In this document: one piece after another, positions 1 to 7,030 of the stretch | How positions within the stretch are numbered: position 1 is the first letter of the stretch | How the letters are laid out: the number at the start of each line of letters is the position of its first letter | Assembly (NCBI GenBank): GCA_023430425.1 | Contig: JAEZAR010000116.1 | Coordinates: 1-9,725 of the forward strand | DNA length: 9,725 nucleotides | From: Actinomycetes bacterium | GTDB lineage: Bacteria > Actinomycetota > Actinomycetes > Actinomycetales > Cellulomonadaceae | Direction: 5' to 3' | Made by a program: the position numbers and the translations under genes | The notes under the pieces: generated by a model | Database searches by the model: none | Seen by the model: the letters and a program-made list of their open reading frames with translations, nothing else | Told to the model about the DNA's origin: nothing

Positions 1-918
1 GTCCAGCCCGGCCAGGACCGACCCGTACGACGCGCCGCGCGGCCAGGCCACCCCGAGGGCCGTGGCCCGGCGGCGCAGGCGCGTGACGTCGCGGGCCTCG
101 GCGGGCGGCAGGGTCCGCAGGACCCCGACGCCGGCGTCGAGCATCAGCCCCGCGGCGGCCATCCCGGTGAGCAGCGAGATCTGGGCGTTGTGGTCCTCGA
201 CCGGCAGCGACGCGCGGTACTCCAGGCGCCATCCCCGACCCGGCGCGTCCACCACCTCCTGCTCGGGCCGGGCGAGGGACACCCCGCCGCGGGCCTGCTC
301 GAGACGCGCACGGAGGGTGCCGATCTCCGCCAGGAGCGCGGCCAGGTCGTCGGCGTCGCCGCCGGCCTCCAGCTCGCGCTGCACCTCGGCGTAGGCCAGG
401 CGCGCGCGGCTCCGCACGCGCGCCCGGCGGACGAGCACGTCCCGCAGGTCACCGTCGGCGTCGAGCCCGAGCTCCCAGACCACGGCGGGGCGGTCGACGT
501 CGGGCAGCAGGGACCCGGTCCCCTCCCCCAGCACCGGCGGGTGCAGCGGGACCCGCACGTCCGGGCAGTACACGGTCGTCACCCTCTCGTGCGCGGCCCG
601 GTCGAGCGCGCCCCCAGGACGCACGAGGGCCCCGACGTCGGCGATCGCGTAGCGGACGCGGTAGCCGTCCCGGGTGCGCTCCAGGTGCACCGCCTGGTCC
701 AGGTCCATCGAGCCGGGCGGGTCGATCGTGACGAAGGGCAGGTGGGTCAGGTCCGCACGGTCTGCCGCGTGGGCGTCGGACACAGCGGCTGCCTCGGCCT
801 CCGCCTCGGGCGCGAACGACTCGGGGAGCTCGTGCTCCGCGCGGATGGCGTCGAAGGCCGCGCGCAGGGCGGCCCCGGCTCCGTCCCGGGAGCGGACACG
901 TCGTCGGGGGGTCGGCAC
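1..918 (-). CDS. RNB-domain exoribonuclease (RNase II/R family), C-terminus beyond window
   Basis: This encodes the first 306 residues of an RNase II/R-type protein, a family that degrades RNA processively from the 3' end in the cytoplasm. The RNB signature is visible at residues 64-75 (TIDPPGSMDLDQ), followed by the typical stretch YRVRYAIADVGALV (87-100). Asp66, Asp72 and Asp74 align with metal-binding aspartates of E. coli RNase II; the fourth position is Gln75 instead of Asp. The RNB domain starts near residue 60, so the N-terminal cold-shock domains of classical RNase II/R are absent, as I recall for a short actinobacterial subfamily. The start is GTG at 918: an in-frame TAG lies four codons upstream (930-928), and AGGG at 929-926 gives a ribosome site with 7-nt spacing. 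It begins 19 nt after the amylase stop, so it is probably the third gene of that operon. The family call is firm; the exact subtype is not. Confidence 0.9.
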   Translation of the reverse strand, partial: MPTPRRRVRSRDGAGAALRAAFDAIRAEHELPESFAPEAEAEAAAVSDAHAADRADLTHLPFVTIDPPGSMDLDQAVHLERTRDGYRVRYAIADVGALVRPGGALDRAAHERVTTVYCPDVRVPLHPPVLGEGTGSLLPDVDRPAVVWELGLDADGDLRDVLVRRARVRSRARLAYAEVQRELEAGGDADDLAALLAEIGTLRARLEQARGGVSLARPEQEVVDAPGRGWRLEYRASLPVEDHNAQISLLTGMAAAGLMLDAGVGVLRTLPPAEARDVTRLRRRATALGVAWPRGASYGSVLAGLD

Positions 919-937
919 CGGGGAACCCTACGGCGGC

Positions 938-2614
938 TCAGACCAGCCGCCGCGACCGCGGCGTCGCGACCCGCAGCCACCGGAACCCGTACCCGTCCAG
1001 CGCCACCTCGGCGCTCCCGTCCTCGGCGACGTCGACCTCGCTGTCGGCCAGCACGTCCACCAGCCGCACGGCGCCCTCGACGGGCACCGTCAACGGCACG
1101 GTCACCGGCTCAGCGGCGAGGTTGTGCACCGTGACGATGCTGGCGTCGTCGACCGAGCTGCACAGTGCGATCACGGCGGCGTGGGGCTGCTCGAGCACGT
1201 TCAGCTCCGTCCAGCCGAGCTCCGGGCACTCGCGGTACCGCGTGGCGAGCGTCGCGATGAAGGACATCAGGGAGTCCGGGTCCCGGCGCTGGTCCGCGAC
1301 GTTGACGTGCTCGGGGGCGAACCCACCGGTCGGCAACGGACGGACGAGGTCGTCGGGCTCCGCGGTGGAGAAGCCGGCGGACGCCCCCGCCGACCACTGC
1401 ATGGGCGTCCGGACCGCCTGGCGGCCCGGTACGTCGAGGTTCTCCCCCATGCCGATCTCCTCGCCGTAGAACAGCGCCGGGGTGCCGGGGAGCGAGAAGA
1501 GCAGGGAGTAGACCAGGCGCACCCGGCGCGGGTCGCCGCCCAGCATCGGCGGCAGCCGGCGCCGCAGGCCGCGGCCGAAGATCTGCATGTCCTCCTCGGG
1601 GCCGAAGGCGTCGAAGACCTCCTGGCGCTCGTCGTCGCTGAGCTTGTCCAGCGTCAGCTCGTCGTGGTTGCGCACGAACGTCGCCCACTGGCAGTCCGGG
1701 GGGATCGGCGGCCGCGCCTCCAGCGCCTCGACGAGCGGGCCCGCGTCCTGGCGGGCGAGCGCGAGGTACATCTTCTGCATCGCGACGAAGTCGAAGATCA
1801 TGTGCAGCTCGTCGCCCTGCCCGTCGCCGAGGAACTGCACGGCGTCCTCGTAGGGCAGGTTCACCTCGCCGAGCATGACGGCCGAGCCGTGGCGGCGGGT
1901 GAGGAAGGCGCGCACCTGGCGCAGGAACGCGTGCGGGTCGCCCATCGCCTCGACGTCGTCCTCGGCCATGCCCAGGGTCTCGATGAAGAACGGGACCGCA
2001 TCGACGCGGAAGCCGTCGATGCCCAGCTCGAGCCAGAAGCCGACGACCTTGGCGAGCTCGTCGCGCACCCGGGGGTTGGCCGTGTTCAGGTCGGGCTGGT
2101 GCGGGTAGAAGCGGTGCAGGTACCACTCCTTGGTCCGCTTGTCGTACTCCCAGATGGACTCCTGCTTGCCGGGGAAGACGACCTCGGACGACGTGTCCGG
2201 CGGCTCGTCGGCGCGCCAGACGTAGAAGTCGCGGTACGGGCTGTCCTTGGAGGAGCGCGCGGACACGAACCACGGGTGCTGGTCGGAGGTGTGGTTGACG
2301 ACGAGGTCGACGATGACGCGCATGCCCCGGTCGTGGGCTGTCCGGACGATCTCGACGAAGTCGCCGAACGTGCCGAGCCGCTCGTCGATGCCGTAGTGCT
2401 CGGTGATGTCGTAGCCGTCGTCGAGGTTCGCCGTCGGGTAGAAGGGCATCAGCCACAGGCACGTCACGCCGAGCTGGGCGAGGTGGTCGATGCGCTGCGC
2501 GAGACCCTGCAGGTCGCCGACGCCGTCGCCGTCCCAGTCCATGAACGTCTCGACGTCCAGGCAGTAGATGACGGCGTTCTTCCACCAGAGGTCGCTCGTG
2601 TCGGTGATCTTCAC
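938..2614 (-). CDS. GH13 alpha-amylase family protein, trehalose-synthase-like
   Basis: A 558-residue cytoplasmic glycoside hydrolase family 13 protein with no signal peptide, expected to hydrolyse or isomerise alpha-glucosides. The (beta/alpha)8 barrel motifs are in order: DLVVNH (103-108), GFRVDAV with nucleophile Asp205, MLGE with acid/base Glu250, and RNHDE with Asp318 as transition-state stabiliser. The N-terminus (WWKNAVIYCLDVETF) and VRTPMQWS (401-408) resemble trehalose synthase and its relatives, but the protein is a little shorter than a typical trehalose synthase of about 590 residues. A C-terminal beta domain ends near 550. So trehalose synthase, alpha-glucosidase and other GH13 activities are all possible. 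The start is GTG at 2614, which overlaps the oxidoreductase stop as GTGA and fits translational coupling. The MKITDTSDLWWKN beginning matches where such proteins usually start. Catalytic fold is near certain; substrate is not. Confidence 0.93.
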   Translation of the reverse strand: MKITDTSDLWWKNAVIYCLDVETFMDWDGDGVGDLQGLAQRIDHLAQLGVTCLWLMPFYPTANLDDGYDITEHYGIDERLGTFGDFVEIVRTAHDRGMRVIVDLVVNHTSDQHPWFVSARSSKDSPYRDFYVWRADEPPDTSSEVVFPGKQESIWEYDKRTKEWYLHRFYPHQPDLNTANPRVRDELAKVVGFWLELGIDGFRVDAVPFFIETLGMAEDDVEAMGDPHAFLRQVRAFLTRRHGSAVMLGEVNLPYEDAVQFLGDGQGDELHMIFDFVAMQKMYLALARQDAGPLVEALEARPPIPPDCQWATFVRNHDELTLDKLSDDERQEVFDAFGPEEDMQIFGRGLRRRLPPMLGGDPRRVRLVYSLLFSLPGTPALFYGEEIGMGENLDVPGRQAVRTPMQWSAGASAGFSTAEPDDLVRPLPTGGFAPEHVNVADQRRDPDSLMSFIATLATRYRECPELGWTELNVLEQPHAAVIALCSSVDDASIVTVHNLAAEPVTVPLTVPVEGAVRLVDVLADSEVDVAEDGSAEVALDGYGFRWLRVATPRSRRLV

Positions 2615-3615
2615 CCGTCCGCCCCCCGTCCGTCGGCGCCGGCCGGTGTGGTCGTGCCCCCGCGCACCTGCGGGAGGACGTGCTCGGCGAACGCGTCCAC
2701 GAAGGCGTCCTGCTCCTGACCGACGTGGTGCACGTAGATCTCGTCGAAGCCCAGGTCGGCGAGGTGCGCCAGGTAGTCCGCGTGCCGCCCCAGGTCGGCC
2801 GAGATCACCACCGACCGCGCGACGTCCTCGGGTCGCACGTGCGTGGCGGCCACGTCGAAGTGCTCCGGCGTGGCCAGGTCCCAGCACACCGGGGGCGGGA
2901 AGACGTTGCTGCGCCACTGGTCCCAGGCGATCCGCTCCGCCTCGGCCTGGTCGGGCGCCCATGAGACGTGCACCTGGACGGCCCGCGGCCCGCGGCCCCC
3001 GGCGGACGCGTACGCGTCGAGGAGCTCTCGCAGGACGTCGTCCGGCTGGTTGATCGTGATCAGGCCGTCCGCCCAGGTCGCCCCGCGCGCGGCGGTGGCG
3101 GCGGTGACCGCCGGCGCGACGAGGGCGGGCGGCTCCTCGGGCAGCGTCCACACACGGGCCCGGTCCACGGTGACCAGCCCGTGATGGGTGACCTCCTGCC
3201 CGGCCAGGAGCCGGCGGATGACGTCCACGCACTCCACCAGGCGGTCGTCGCGGAGGTCCTTGACCGGCCAGGCGTCGCCGGTGACGTGCTCGTTGGCGTT
3301 CTCCCCCGAGCCCAGCGCCACCCAGAACCGCCCCGGGAACATCGCGGCCAGGGTCGCGGTCGCCTGCGCGACGATCGCCGGGTGGTACCGCTGGCCCGGG
3401 GCGTTGACGACGCCCATCCGCAGCGACGTCGTCGCGAGCGCCGCGCCCAGCCACGACCACGCGAACCCGGAGTGGCCCTGGCGGGCGCTCCAGGGTGCGA
3501 GGTGGTCCGAGCACATGGCGGCGTCGAACCCCGCCTGCTCGGCCCGCTGGACCGCGCGCAGCAGCGCGGCCGGGTGCACCTGCTCGTGGGACGCGTGGTA
3601 TCCGATGATCGTCAC
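2611..3615 (-). CDS. LLM-class flavin-dependent oxidoreductase (TIGR03885-like)
   Basis: A 334-residue member of the luciferase-like monooxygenase superfamily, a TIM-barrel flavin enzyme. The N-terminal beta strand (MTIIGYHASHEQ), SDHLAPWSARQGHSGFAWSW (36-55) and LGSGENANEHVTG (101-113) are typical of the branch related to F420-dependent glucose-6-phosphate dehydrogenases. From memory the closest named family is TIGR03885, described as an FMN-using group that lost F420 dependence; I cannot confirm this by search. Substrate is unknown. The start is GTG at 3615: AGGA lies just 3 nt upstream, so a leaderless transcript from the TAGACA element at 3627-3622 is an alternative. The stop TGA (2613-2611) overlaps the amylase GTG, so the two are probably made in similar amounts. 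The context suggests a role linked to glucan or trehalose metabolism, but this is inference. Confidence 0.92.
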   Translation of the reverse strand: MTIIGYHASHEQVHPAALLRAVQRAEQAGFDAAMCSDHLAPWSARQGHSGFAWSWLGAALATTSLRMGVVNAPGQRYHPAIVAQATATLAAMFPGRFWVALGSGENANEHVTGDAWPVKDLRDDRLVECVDVIRRLLAGQEVTHHGLVTVDRARVWTLPEEPPALVAPAVTAATAARGATWADGLITINQPDDVLRELLDAYASAGGRGPRAVQVHVSWAPDQAEAERIAWDQWRSNVFPPPVCWDLATPEHFDVAATHVRPEDVARSVVISADLGRHADYLAHLADLGFDEIYVHHVGQEQDAFVDAFAEHVLPQVRGGTTTPAGADGRGADG

Positions 3616-3621
3616 CCGTCC

Positions 3622-3627
3622 TGTCTA
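3622..3627 (-). promoter_or_regulatory. Candidate -10 element for the oxidoreductase-amylase-RNB operon
   Basis: TAGACA on the minus strand fits TANNNT except for its last base. It ends 6 nt before GTG 3615, so transcription could start at or next to the start codon, giving a leaderless mRNA, which is common in actinobacteria. No convincing -35 hexamer is seen 17-18 nt upstream. The AGGA that overlaps its 3' end may instead act as a close Shine-Dalgarno sequence. Low confidence. Confidence 0.3.
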
Positions 3628-3721
3628 CCGTCGAGTCCCAACGGCTGCCCGTCGAGCCGGCCAGGGCGGGCCGAACCGCGTCCCGGGGCCACCGGCCATG
3701 GCCCGCACGCCCGGGGCCCGC

Positions 3722-3727
3722 GATACT
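3722..3727 (+). promoter_or_regulatory. Candidate -10 element for the cupin gene
   Basis: GATACT sits in the only AT-containing patch of the 158-bp divergent spacer and would place the transcription start near 3734, about 40 nt before ATG 3774. No recognisable -35 is present. A good Shine-Dalgarno AGGAG (3763-3767) follows with 6-nt spacing. Confidence 0.35.
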
Positions 3728-3773
3728 TTCCCCGGCGCCCCCGCGCGCCCCGACGCACCGACAGGAGACCCGC

Positions 3774-4106
3774 ATGGACAAGCTGTCGCTGGTGGCGCTC
3801 GCCCGCACCGAGCTCGACGCCGCACGCCGCGCCTCGGCGGGGCGCAGCGCGAAGACGGTGCACGGGGGGCACGAGAAGGTGCTCCGCCAGACGGTGATCG
3901 CCCTGGTCGCGGGGCGCTCGACCGACCAGTGGGAGAACCCCGGCGAGGCGACCGTGCAGGTGGTGGCCGGACGCGTCCAGGTCGTCTCCGACCGCGCCGC
4001 ATGGGACGGCGCGCCCGGCGACCTCATCGTCGTGCCGCGGGAGCGTGCCGCGATCCGCGCCGTCGAGGACAGCGTGGTGCTCCTCACGGTCGCCAAGCTG
4101 CCCTGA
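3774..4106 (+). CDS. Small cupin-fold protein with degenerate metal site
   Basis: A 110-residue single-domain protein with the cupin pattern: an N-terminal helix (MDKLSLVALARTELDAARRA), then a jelly-roll with the PGEATVQVVAGRVQV strand pair (56-70) and the second motif PGDLIVVP (81-88). In ordinary cupins the first motif carries HxH and the second a His; here the matching stretches read DQWENPGEA and RERAAIRAV, with no histidine, although Glu58 is kept. It is therefore unlikely to be a classic metal-dependent cupin enzyme and may be a ligand-binding or regulatory protein. The C-terminus VVLLTVAK is typical of a family I recall from actinobacteria. The ATG has AGGAG 6 nt upstream. It is transcribed divergently from the oxidoreductase operon and lies 121 bp before the APP1 gene. 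Cellular role unknown. Confidence 0.85.
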   Translation: MDKLSLVALARTELDAARRASAGRSAKTVHGGHEKVLRQTVIALVAGRSTDQWENPGEATVQVVAGRVQVVSDRAAWDGAPGDLIVVPRERAAIRAVEDSVVLLTVAKLP

Positions 4107-4111
4107 GGCCA

Positions 4112-4133
4112 CGGCCCGCGCCCGCTCGGGCCG
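4112..4133 (+). terminator. GC-rich hairpin after the cupin gene (weak terminator candidate)
   Basis: CGGCCCG (4112-4118) and CGGGCCG (4127-4133) form a perfect 7-bp stem with an 8-nt loop, 6 nt after the cupin stop. There is no U-run, so it may be a weak or Rho-assisted terminator, a stability element, or chance in GC-rich DNA. Confidence 0.25.
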
Positions 4134-4227
4134 GCTCTGCTGCGGCGGACGCAGGCCCGGGCCGGTGCGCGGCGCCGCGCGCGAGCCGGTGTGCGGGTCC
4201 CGCGCGCCGGTGCAAGACTCGCCCGGG

Positions 4228-5283
4228 ATGACCGACACCACCACGAGCCAACGCCCCCACGTCGCCGCGCGCCTCGAGGACCGCCTCCACGGCGTCGTCG
4301 GCAGATGGCTGGCGCGCCGCGGCTGGGAGCCCCGGGTCGAGCCCTACACCGGCTACGCCGGGGCCGGGTGGGTCCGCGTGATGGCCCGGGCGGTGCTCGC
4401 GCCCCCCGGGACGACGACGGCCGAGGTCGCCGAGCGGGACCGCGCCTCGGCGGAGCGGGCCGTCCGCGGCTGGCGGAGCTTCCTCACGGCGCCCGTCCCG
4501 CACGCGGCCGTCCGGGTGGAGGTGGGCGGACGCGTGCACGAGGTCCGGGCGGACCGCGGCGGGTACGTGGACGCGGTCCTCGACGCCGACCTCGAGCCCG
4601 GCTGGCGCGAGGTGCGTGTCGGGCTCGGCGGGGCCACCGCGACCGCCGCGGTGCTCGTCGTCCCCCCCGGGCCCGGGACGGCGCTGGTCAGCGACGTCGA
4701 CGATACGGTCATGGTCACCGCGCTCCCCCGGCCCCTGCTCGCGGCGTGGAACAGCCTGGTGCTGCACGAGCACGCCCGCCGGGTCGTCCCGGGCATGGCC
4801 GCGCTGTACCGGCGCTGGCACGCCGCGAACCCCGGCACGCCGACGTTCTACCTGTCCACCGGCGCGTGGAACGTCGCGCCGGCGCTGCGCCGCTTCCTCG
4901 AGCGGCACGCCTACCCGGCCGGGCCCCTGCTCCTGACCGACTGGGGCCCCACCAATACGGGCTGGTTCCGCAGCGGCACGGCGCACAAGCTGCGCACCCT
5001 GCGGCGCCTGCTCGCCGAGTTCCCCGAGCTCCGCTGGGTGCTCGTCGGGGACGACGGGCAGCACGACCCGCAGATCTACGGCGAGATCGCCGCGGAGCAC
5101 CCGGACCGGGTCCACGTCGTCGCCATCCGTCGGCTGACGCCCGCCGAGCAGGTGCTCGCGCACGGCACCCCCGGCCCCGCCGACGACGACGCCGCGTCGG
5201 CCCGGCCCACGGGCCCCGCCCGCGTGACGGGCGAGGACGGCAACGCCCTGGCCCTCGCCCTCATCGACGCCGGGCTGCTCTGA
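4228..5283 (+). CDS. APP1-family phosphatase (DUF2183, HAD-like), phosphatidate phosphatase-type
   Basis: A 351-residue protein with the APP1 catalytic domain, named after the yeast actin-patch phosphatidate phosphatase. The HAD-type motifs are complete: DVDDT (156-160; Asp156 expected nucleophile, Asp158 acid/base), YLSTGAWN (208-215; Ser210/Thr211), HKLRTLRRLL with Lys254, and VGDDGQHDPQIYGEI (273-287; Asp275, Asp276, Asp280). The N-terminal half (about 1-145) matches the beta-rich region that precedes the domain in bacterial homologues. The C-terminal 35 residues are low-complexity and look disordered. No signal peptide or membrane segment is seen, so it is probably cytoplasmic or membrane-peripheral. 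Substrate in bacteria is not settled; phosphatidic acid is only inferred from yeast. The ATG has no good Shine-Dalgarno (CTCGCCCGGG precedes it), so a leaderless or weakly translated message is possible. No better start exists downstream. Confidence 0.9.
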   Translation: MTDTTTSQRPHVAARLEDRLHGVVGRWLARRGWEPRVEPYTGYAGAGWVRVMARAVLAPPGTTTAEVAERDRASAERAVRGWRSFLTAPVPHAAVRVEVGGRVHEVRADRGGYVDAVLDADLEPGWREVRVGLGGATATAAVLVVPPGPGTALVSDVDDTVMVTALPRPLLAAWNSLVLHEHARRVVPGMAALYRRWHAANPGTPTFYLSTGAWNVAPALRRFLERHAYPAGPLLLTDWGPTNTGWFRSGTAHKLRTLRRLLAEFPELRWVLVGDDGQHDPQIYGEIAAEHPDRVHVVAIRRLTPAEQVLAHGTPGPADDDAASARPTGPARVTGEDGNALALALIDAGLL

Positions 5284-5305
5284 GGGCGGGCGCCGGTCGC
5301 ACCCG

Positions 5306-6379
5306 TCAGGGACCGTGCGTCGCGGCGGCGACCGCTGCGACGAGGGCGTCCACGTCGTCCGTCTCCGTGTCGAAGGCGCACATGAGGCGCACCATCCCGG
5401 GGCGCCCCTCCCAGTCGTAGAACCAGTAGTCCTCGCGGACGCGGTCGGCGACGCCCGGGGGCAGGACCGCGAACACCGCGTTCGCCTCGACCGGGAGGGC
5501 GATCTCGACGCCGGGCACCTGGGCGAGGGCGCCGGCCAGGCGCGCTGCCATCGCGTTGGCGTGCCGCGCGGACCGGAGCCAGAGGTCGCCGTCCAGCAGC
5601 GCCAGGAGCTGCGCGGAGACGAACCGCATCTTCGACGAGAGCTGCATCCCGGTCTTGCGCAGGTAGCGCAGCCCGTCGACGGCCGCCGGGTCGAGGACGA
5701 CCACCGCCTCCGCCGCGAGCGCCCCGTTCTTCGTCCCGCCCAGGCTGACGACGTCCACGCCGACGTCCGTCGTGAAGGCGGCAAGGGGCAGGCCCAGGTG
5801 CGCGGCCGCGTTCGCGATGCGCGCCCCGTCGACGTGCACCCGCAGGCCCAGCGCGTGCGCGGTCTCGCAGATGGCCCCGAGCTCGTCGGGCGTGTAGCAC
5901 GTGCCCACCTCGGTCGACTGCGTCACGGACACGACGCCGGGCTGCGCGCGGTGCTCGTCCCCCCGGCCGCCCGCGCGCCGGCGGACGAGGTCCGGGGTGA
6001 GCTTGCCGTCCGTCGTCGGGACGGTGAGCAGCTTGAGCCCGCCGACCCGCTCGGGTGCGGCGTTCTCGTCGGTGTTGATGTGCGCCCACTCCGTGCAGAT
6101 CACGGCCCCCCACCGCGGGACCATCGACTGGAGGGCCAGGACGTTCGCGCCGGTGCCGTTGAAGACGGGGTAGGCCTCGACCGGACGACCGAAGTGCTCG
6201 GCGAGGACCTCCTGCAGGCGGGCCGTGTACGCGTCCCCGCCGTAGGAGGTCTGGTGACCGCCGTTGGCCGCGGCGAGGGCTGCGAGCACCTCCGGGTGGG
6301 CACCGGCGTAGTTGTCCGAGCCGAAGTCGCGCCGCCCCGGGTCGTGGAGGCGCACGGCGGCGTGCTGGGTCGTCGTCAC
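5306..6379 (-). CDS. ltaE: Low-specificity threonine aldolase (beta-eliminating lyase family)
   Basis: A 357-residue PLP-dependent fold-type I enzyme expected to split L-threonine or L-allo-threonine into glycine and acetaldehyde in the cytoplasm. Visible landmarks are FGSDNYAGAHPEVL (19-32), YGGDAYT (46-52), FNGTGAN (73-79) for phosphate binding, His100 in EWAHI as the expected PLP-stacking residue, VHVDGARIANAA (181-192) with Asp184 for the pyridine nitrogen, and SLGGTKNG (212-219) with Lys217 as Schiff-base lysine. Length and motif order are normal. The start is GTG at 6379, with GAGAGG upstream at about 8-nt spacing. It follows the DUF305 stop by 39 nt and may be the last gene of the DUF3105-DUF305 transcript, though two small hairpins sit in that gap. 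It ends tail to tail with the APP1 gene, 22 nt apart. Stereospecificity cannot be read from sequence. Confidence 0.93.
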   Translation of the reverse strand: MTTTQHAAVRLHDPGRRDFGSDNYAGAHPEVLAALAAANGGHQTSYGGDAYTARLQEVLAEHFGRPVEAYPVFNGTGANVLALQSMVPRWGAVICTEWAHINTDENAAPERVGGLKLLTVPTTDGKLTPDLVRRRAGGRGDEHRAQPGVVSVTQSTEVGTCYTPDELGAICETAHALGLRVHVDGARIANAAAHLGLPLAAFTTDVGVDVVSLGGTKNGALAAEAVVVLDPAAVDGLRYLRKTGMQLSSKMRFVSAQLLALLDGDLWLRSARHANAMAARLAGALAQVPGVEIALPVEANAVFAVLPPGVADRVREDYWFYDWEGRPGMVRLMCAFDTETDDVDALVAAVAAATHGP

Positions 6380-6381
6380 CG

Positions 6382-6396
6382 GGTGATCCTCTCACC
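6382..6396 (-). promoter_or_regulatory. Hairpin presenting the threonine aldolase ribosome site in its loop
   Basis: On the minus strand GGTGA-GAGGA-TCACC forms a 5-bp stem with a 5-nt loop. The loop holds the core of the Shine-Dalgarno sequence for GTG 6379. This could expose or occlude the ribosome site. The stem is short, so significance is uncertain. Confidence 0.35.
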
Positions 6397-6397
6397 G

Positions 6398-6413
6398 CCC
6401 GGGGACCCCCGGG
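6398..6413 (-). terminator. CCCGGG hairpin between DUF305 and threonine aldolase genes
   Basis: CCCGGG-GGTC-CCCGGG gives a 6-bp GC stem with a 4-nt loop, 5 nt after the DUF305 stop. No U-tract follows. It may act as a weak attenuator or processing barrier that lowers read-through into the aldolase gene, or it may be chance. Confidence 0.25.
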
Positions 6414-6418
6414 TGGCC

Positions 6419-7030
6419 TCAGGCCGTTGCGGCCCGGGCCTCCAGCAGCTCCTCGAGCACGGTGATCTCGACCCGCTGCGCGTCGACGACCGCCTGGGCG
6501 AGCCGGCGCACCTCGGGCCGCTCCGCGAGGTCCAGCGCCGCCTCGGCCATCTCGACCCCGCCGCGGTGGTGCTCGATCATCAGCTCGAGGAAGAGACGTT
6601 CGGCGGCGACGCCCTCCGCGGCGCCGAGGGCGGCGAGGTCGGCCTCGGTCGCCATCCCGGGCATCGCGTCCGCGTCCCCGGCGTCGCCGTGGCCGTGCTC
6701 CGTCATCCACGCCATCGGTGGCCCCGCCGCGGCCTGCGGCAGGCCCCACACCGCGAGCCACCCGAACATCTGGCCCTGCTGCTGCTGCTGGGTCAGCTCG
6801 ATGTCGAGGGCGACCTGGCGCAGCTCCGGGTCGTCCGAGCGCTCCCGGACCAGGACCGACATCTCCACGGCCTGGGCGTGGTGGGCCTGCATCGACCGGG
6901 CGAACCCGACGTCCGCCGAGCCCTCGGCCGGCAGGCGGGGCCGGCCGACGGAGGCGCCGAGCAGCAGCCCGACGGCGAGCCCGGCCGCCACCGCCACCAC
7001 GGCGACCGCGACGACGACGCTGCGCCGCAT
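6419..7030 (-). CDS. DUF305 protein, exported, His/Met-rich
   Basis: A 203-residue protein with an N-terminal signal anchor or signal peptide (MRR then a hydrophobic run, about 4-26), followed by a four-helix ferritin-like DUF305 domain. Two signature repeats are present: MQAHHAQAVEMS (48-58) and MIEHHRGGVEMAE (151-163), each with paired histidines and a following methionine. Between them lie a QQQQQ tract (81-85), Met88, and an MTEHGHG segment (109-115) followed by further methionines at 123 and 126. The His/Met pattern suggests metal binding; a DUF305 protein, CopM of Synechocystis, is known to bind copper. The function here is unproven. ATG 7030 shares a base with the DUF3105 stop (TGATG), so translation is coupled; a GTG one codon earlier is also possible. 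It likely acts outside the membrane together with DUF3105. Confidence 0.9.
   Translation of the reverse strand: MRRSVVVAVAVVAVAAGLAVGLLLGASVGRPRLPAEGSADVGFARSMQAHHAQAVEMSVLVRERSDDPELRQVALDIELTQQQQQGQMFGWLAVWGLPQAAAGPPMAWMTEHGHGDAGDADAMPGMATEADLAALGAAEGVAAERLFLELMIEHHRGGVEMAEAALDLAERPEVRRLAQAVVDAQRVEITVLEELLEARAATA

Noticed and set aside
674..2719. Long open frame on the plus strand, 681 codons, opposite the amylase and ribonuclease genes
   Set aside because: It is antisense to a well-recognised GH13 gene, has Arg/Val/Asp-repetitive composition and matches no family. Such shadows are usual in GC-rich DNA.
5284..5305. Bidirectional terminator between the convergent APP1 and aldolase genes
   Set aside because: The 22-nt gap contains no stable inverted repeat that I can find.
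6778..6792. CTG trinucleotide repeat as a possible phase-variable tract
   Set aside because: It encodes the short QQQQQ run inside DUF305, is only a few units long, and changes would keep the frame.
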